Below are positions 61,082 through 64,000 of a stretch of DNA of 64,000 nucleotides, one piece after another. Both the position numbers and the translations under genes were made by a program. The notes under the pieces were generated by a model that searched no databases, was not told the DNA's origin, and saw nothing but the letters and a program-made list of their open reading frames with translations. The first letter of the stretch is position 1. The number at the start of each line of letters is the position of its first letter. The stretch spans positions 1-64,000 of the forward strand of contig CAZYEV010000034.1 in assembly GCA_964646615.1 (NCBI GenBank), given 5' to 3'. The DNA is from M3007 sp964646615. Lineage in GTDB: Bacteria > Bacteroidota > Bacteroidia > Chitinophagales > Saprospiraceae.

Positions 61082-62893
61082 TTATACCGTTACGACACCA
61101 CGCGGTGCTCTTTTGCGCTCATGCTCTTTGAGGAAGATTTTGCGCAGTCGGATGCTTTTGGGCGTAACTTCGACATATTCATCTTCCTGGATGTACTCTA
61201 AGGCCTCTTCTAAAGTGAACTGACGGGCAGGCGGCAGCGAGGCTTTATCGTCGGAGCCAGAGGCGCGCATATTGGTCAGTTTCTTAGTCTTGGTTACGTT
61301 GACGACCAGGTCATTTGAGCGGTTGTGCTCGCCGATGACCTGCCCTTCGTAAACTTCTTCGCCGGGTTCGATGAAGAAGACGCCGCGGTCCTGGAGGTTA
61401 TCCAGCGAGTAGGCGATGGCTGTGCCGGTTTCCATGACGATGAGCGAGCCGTTTTGGCGTCCGGGGATGTCGCCCTTCCAGGGTTCATAGGTCAGGAAGC
61501 GGTGGGTAACGATGGCTTCGCCCTGAGTGGCCGTGAGCAGCTGCGAACGCAGGCCGATAATGCCGCGCGAAGGGATTTCGAAGCGCAGCAGGAAGCGGTC
61601 GTTGCGCGGCTCCATGCTCTTGAGCACGCCTTTGCGGCGGGTTACGAGTTCGATGCACTTGCCGCTAAAGGCTTCCGGCACGTCTATGCTCATCTCTTCG
61701 ATGGGTTCGTGTTTAACGCCATCTATAACCCGGATGATGACCGTGGGCTGGCCTATTTGCAGCTCGTAGCCTTCGCGACGCATGGTTTCGATGAGAATAC
61801 TCAGATGCAATACACCGCGGCCATAGACCATGAAGGAGTCGGCGCTTTGCGTTTCTTCCATGCGCATGGCTAAGTTTTTCTCCAGTTCGCGCATCAAGCG
61901 GTCGCGGATGTGGCGGCTGGTAACGAATTTGCCCTCGCGCCCGAAGAAAGGAGAGTCGTTGATGGTGAACAGCATGCTCATCGTTGGCTCATCCACGGCG
62001 ATGGGGTCGAGTGCTTCAGGGTTTTCAAAGTCGGCAATGGTGTCGCCGATTTCGAAGCCTTCCAGCCCTACCACTGCGCAGATATCGCCTGCTTCCACGA
62101 TATCGGCTTCTTTGCGGCCCAGGCCGTCGAAGGTGAACAGTTGCTTGATGCGGTGTTTCTGCACTGTGCCGTCTTTTTTCACCAGCGAGACCGGCTGGTT
62201 GGCGCTCAGCTGGCCGCGCTTCAGGCGGCCAATGGCAATACGCCCGACGTAGCTGGAATAGTCCAGCGACGTGATGAGCATTTGGGTGGTGCCCTCTTCG
62301 GTTTGCGGCTCTGGGATGTAGCGGATGATGTCGTCGAGCAGTGGCGTGATGTCGCTGGTGGGTTTTTTCCAGTCGTGGCTCATCCAGCCTTGCTTAGCCG
62401 AGCCAAAGATGACGGGGAAGTCCAGTTGTTCGTCGTTGGCGCCCAGCGAGAACATCAGGTCGAACACCTGCTCGTGCGCCCAGTCGGGGTTGCAGTTGGG
62501 CTTGTCCACTTTGTTGATGACGACCACGACCTTTTTGCCCATTTGCAGGGCCTTTTGCAGCACGAAGCGCGTCTGGGGCATGGGGCCTTCAAAGGCGTCC
62601 ACCAGCAGCAGTACGCCATCGGCCATGTTGAGCACGCGCTCTACTTCGCCACCAAAGTCGGCGTGGCCGGGGGTATCAATGACGTTGATCTTGACGTCCT
62701 TGTATTGGATGGCGATATTTTTGGCCAGGATGGTGATGCCGCGCTCGCGCTCCAGGTCGTTGTTGTCCAACAGGAGTTCGCCCGTAACCTCGTGAGCCTT
62801 GAGCACCCGGGCGGCGTGGATCATTTTGTCCACTAAGGTCGTCTTGCCGTGGTCAACGTGGGCAATGATGGCGACATTTCGGATATTTTTCAT
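61082..62893 (-). CDS. typA: Translational GTPase TypA/BipA
   Basis: 603 residues from ATG 62893. EF-G-like GTPase with G1 AHVDHGKTT, G2 RERGITI, G3 DTPGHADFGGEVE, G4 NKVDKP, then domains II, III, V and the BipA C-terminal domain (GEAIVTHRFLTYEPWKGDI, KLTNMRASGSDDKASLPPARQFTLEEALEYI). It acts on ribosomes in stress and low temperature. A longer frame to 62938 crosses the promoter and is not used. Confidence 0.97.
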   Translation of the reverse strand: MKNIRNVAIIAHVDHGKTTLVDKMIHAARVLKAHEVTGELLLDNNDLERERGITILAKNIAIQYKDVKINVIDTPGHADFGGEVERVLNMADGVLLLVDAFEGPMPQTRFVLQKALQMGKKVVVVINKVDKPNCNPDWAHEQVFDLMFSLGANDEQLDFPVIFGSAKQGWMSHDWKKPTSDITPLLDDIIRYIPEPQTEEGTTQMLITSLDYSSYVGRIAIGRLKRGQLSANQPVSLVKKDGTVQKHRIKQLFTFDGLGRKEADIVEAGDICAVVGLEGFEIGDTIADFENPEALDPIAVDEPTMSMLFTINDSPFFGREGKFVTSRHIRDRLMRELEKNLAMRMEETQSADSFMVYGRGVLHLSILIETMRREGYELQIGQPTVIIRVIDGVKHEPIEEMSIDVPEAFSGKCIELVTRRKGVLKSMEPRNDRFLLRFEIPSRGIIGLRSQLLTATQGEAIVTHRFLTYEPWKGDIPGRQNGSLIVMETGTAIAYSLDNLQDRGVFFIEPGEEVYEGQVIGEHNRSNDLVVNVTKTKKLTNMRASGSDDKASLPPARQFTLEEALEYIQEDEYVEVTPKSIRLRKIFLKEHERKRAPRGVVTV

Positions 62894-62912
62894 AGTCAAC
62901 ACAAATAGGGCG

Positions 62913-62920
62913 CAAAGGTA
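62913..62920 (-). promoter_or_regulatory. Promoter -7 box of typA
   Basis: Minus-strand TACCTTTG fits TAnnTTTG, 20 bases upstream of the typA ATG. Confidence 0.65.
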
Positions 62921-63053
62921 CGACGCTCGCACCCGCATTGGTGCGATTTTTGAAATTTAAATTTGCGGGCCAGCCTTGTTATTTAATGAAAAATTAAAAA
63001 ACGGCGCCCTAAGAATGCTCAACCAAATGATATTTCATTGCTTAAGTGCCGGC

Positions 63054-63560
63054 TCACACGCGGAAGGGCGTTTGCGTGGAGAAAATCGCCGCCATGGGGA
63101 TGCGTATGTCCAAATGCGGGTCGAAGAGCTCGTCTTTTTGGGAAAAGACTTCGTGCTGGCCAGGAGCGCTGAACACGTAAATGCTCTGTAGCGTGGGCAA
63201 CACTAACCAACACGACTTGACGCCAAAGGAGAAGTAGGTGTGGGTTTTGTCCACAAGCGTCTGCAACACCTGATTGGGCGAGAGGATTTCGATGACGGCC
63301 AAAGGTGGGTATGTACGTTTGGTTTCGTCATGCGAGAAGTTTACAGGCTCAATGGGGTAGATGCAGATATCGGGCGTAGTTTTCTCACCCGGCGTGTCCA
63401 GCGTCAGTTCGGAGAATATCTCGAAGCGCTCTCCAAAATGGACGGACAGGTATGTGATTAGCCTCGCCTGCAAGCGAGCATGTAAGAGACTGGGCATAGG
63501 CTTTCCGCGTTCCGTTTCATAATCTATTTCTACGGGCAGGATTTCTGGTTCCATAGCCAT
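63054..63560 (-). CDS. Uma2-family (DUF820) nuclease-fold protein
   Basis: 168 residues. The PD-(D/E)xK-like core is TPDICIYPIE, then PPLAVIEILSP, with KTHTYFSFGVKSCWLV following as in Uma2/DUF820. The E-x-L-S-P motif and the preceding Asp are kept, so the fold could bind metal. Uma2 genes are common in multiple copies in high-GC Bacteroidota and cyanobacteria; function is unclear and they are sometimes linked to mobile DNA. Two ATGs (63560, 63554) are possible. Confidence 0.9.
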   Translation of the reverse strand: MAMEPEILPVEIDYETERGKPMPSLLHARLQARLITYLSVHFGERFEIFSELTLDTPGEKTTPDICIYPIEPVNFSHDETKRTYPPLAVIEILSPNQVLQTLVDKTHTYFSFGVKSCWLVLPTLQSIYVFSAPGQHEVFSQKDELFDPHLDIRIPMAAIFSTQTPFRV

Positions 63561-63576
63561 TGCTTTTTATGTTGGG

Positions 63577-63584
63577 CAAAAATA
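63577..63584 (-). promoter_or_regulatory. Promoter -7 box of Uma2 gene
   Basis: Minus-strand TATTTTTG fits TAnnTTTG, 17 bases upstream of the first ATG. Confidence 0.6.
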
Positions 63585-63638
63585 CGGGAATACGGCTTAC
63601 GATGCTTGCCTTTTGGCGTGGATACCTGCTTTTTTAGG

Positions 63639-64000
63639 TTATGTTTTCAGGCGTCCGAAGCCGCCATCTACGGCCCAGATCTGGCCGGTGATGAACTGGG
63701 CGGCGTCGGAGAGCAGGAAGCAGGCGGTTTGAGCGATGTCGGCGGGTGTGGCAATGCGGCGTAGGGGGTGCCGCTGGGCGGCGTTCTGTCGCTTTTCGTC
63801 GTTGTTCAGCAAGGAGGCGGCCAGTGGGGTATCGGTCAGCGTGGGCGCTATGGCGTTAATGCGTACAGAGGGCGCCCATTCGGCGGCCAAAGCGCGCACT
63901 AAGCCTTCTACAGCGCCTTTGGCAGCGGCAATGCTGCTGTGAAAGGGCATGCCGGTCTGGACGGCTACGGTGCTGAACAGGAGCGCGCTACTGCCCGGCC
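63639..64000 (-). CDS. SDR-family oxidoreductase, partial (N terminus beyond window)
   Basis: The frame stays open to the right edge, so only the C-terminal 120 residues are visible: PGSSALLFSTVAVQTGMPFHSSIAAAKGAVEGL, then RINAIAPTLTDTPLA and ITGQIWAVDGGF, which are standard SDR late motifs. The usual YxxxK reads IAAAK, so the catalytic tyrosine is missing; such proteins are either inactive or use another residue. The ATG at 63948 is internal, not the start. Confidence 0.88.
   Translation of the reverse strand, partial: PGSSALLFSTVAVQTGMPFHSSIAAAKGAVEGLVRALAAEWAPSVRINAIAPTLTDTPLAASLLNNDEKRQNAAQRHPLRRIATPADIAQTACFLLSDAAQFITGQIWAVDGGFGRLKT

Overview
The window is chromosomal DNA of a Bacteroidota bacterium with fairly high GC. 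The lineage call rests on three things. Many genes are preceded by a TAnnTTTG -7 box, in three or four cases with a TTG or TTTG about 19-21 bases upstream. There is type IX secretion hardware and cargo: a PorP/SprF protein and an S8 protease with a C-terminal sorting domain. Several families are typical of the phylum (DUF3078, DUF4920, DUF2795, ExbB/ExbD/TonB, SGNH and rhodanese lipoproteins, M57 HEIGH peptidase). A Saprospiria-like origin is my inference only. There is no rRNA, tRNA, CRISPR array, prophage or transposase that I can see; the region is housekeeping genes with a few accessory genes.

Layout. 0-5 kb: a DinB/YfiT-like protein with a 123-bp tandem-repeat tail, then a GCS2-CBS ligase and thyA. 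5-13.8 kb: pcm plus a secreted amidohydrolase (minus strand), an ECF sigma factor with a small partner gene, MscS channel, DUF3078 protein, low-molecular-weight phosphatase, RlmD and an EamA transporter. 13.9-20 kb (minus strand): exbB-exbD-tonB, a possible 29-residue membrane peptide with its own promoter and terminator, a TIGR01777 epimerase with lipA, and DUF1015. 20-30 kb (plus strand): a membrane-anchored adenylate cyclase, a MORN-caspase protein followed by a TPR membrane protein and a two-component pair, two lipoproteins, and a large TPR protein with a death-like N-terminal domain. 30-38 kb: an SDR, an M57 metallopeptidase, an S8 protease and an M16 peptidase. 38-42 kb: the class I ribonucleotide reductase operon nrdB-DUF1508-nrdA, with a terminator hairpin in its leader and a cluster of DnaA boxes upstream. 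42-53 kb: CDP-glucose dehydratase, a serpin, PorP/SprF, a methyltransferase, two glycosyltransferases, a TlpA-type thioredoxin protein and a thioesterase. 53-64 kb: an AAA/DUF4143 ATPase whose promoter lies inside a perfect 17-bp inverted repeat, an aminotransferase, biotin carboxylase, scpA, an RsmI-type methylase, a Crp/Fnr regulator, DUF2795, queA, typA, a Uma2 nuclease-fold protein and a partial SDR.

Links between genes. The cyclase and the Crp/Fnr protein could form a cyclic-nucleotide circuit. The secreted proteases and the serpin make a plausible protease/inhibitor set at the cell surface. Intergenic DNA carries three families of short palindromic repeats: a 37-bp hairpin element, a 25-bp-period palindrome and a longer double-hairpin element. 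Differences between their copies fall on paired positions, which suggests selection on secondary structure. The most interesting unexplained items are the nrdB leader and DnaA-box region, the inverted repeat over the DUF4143 ATPase promoter, the small-peptide gene at 16.4 kb, the structured segment at 45.2 kb and the caspase/death-like-domain genes.
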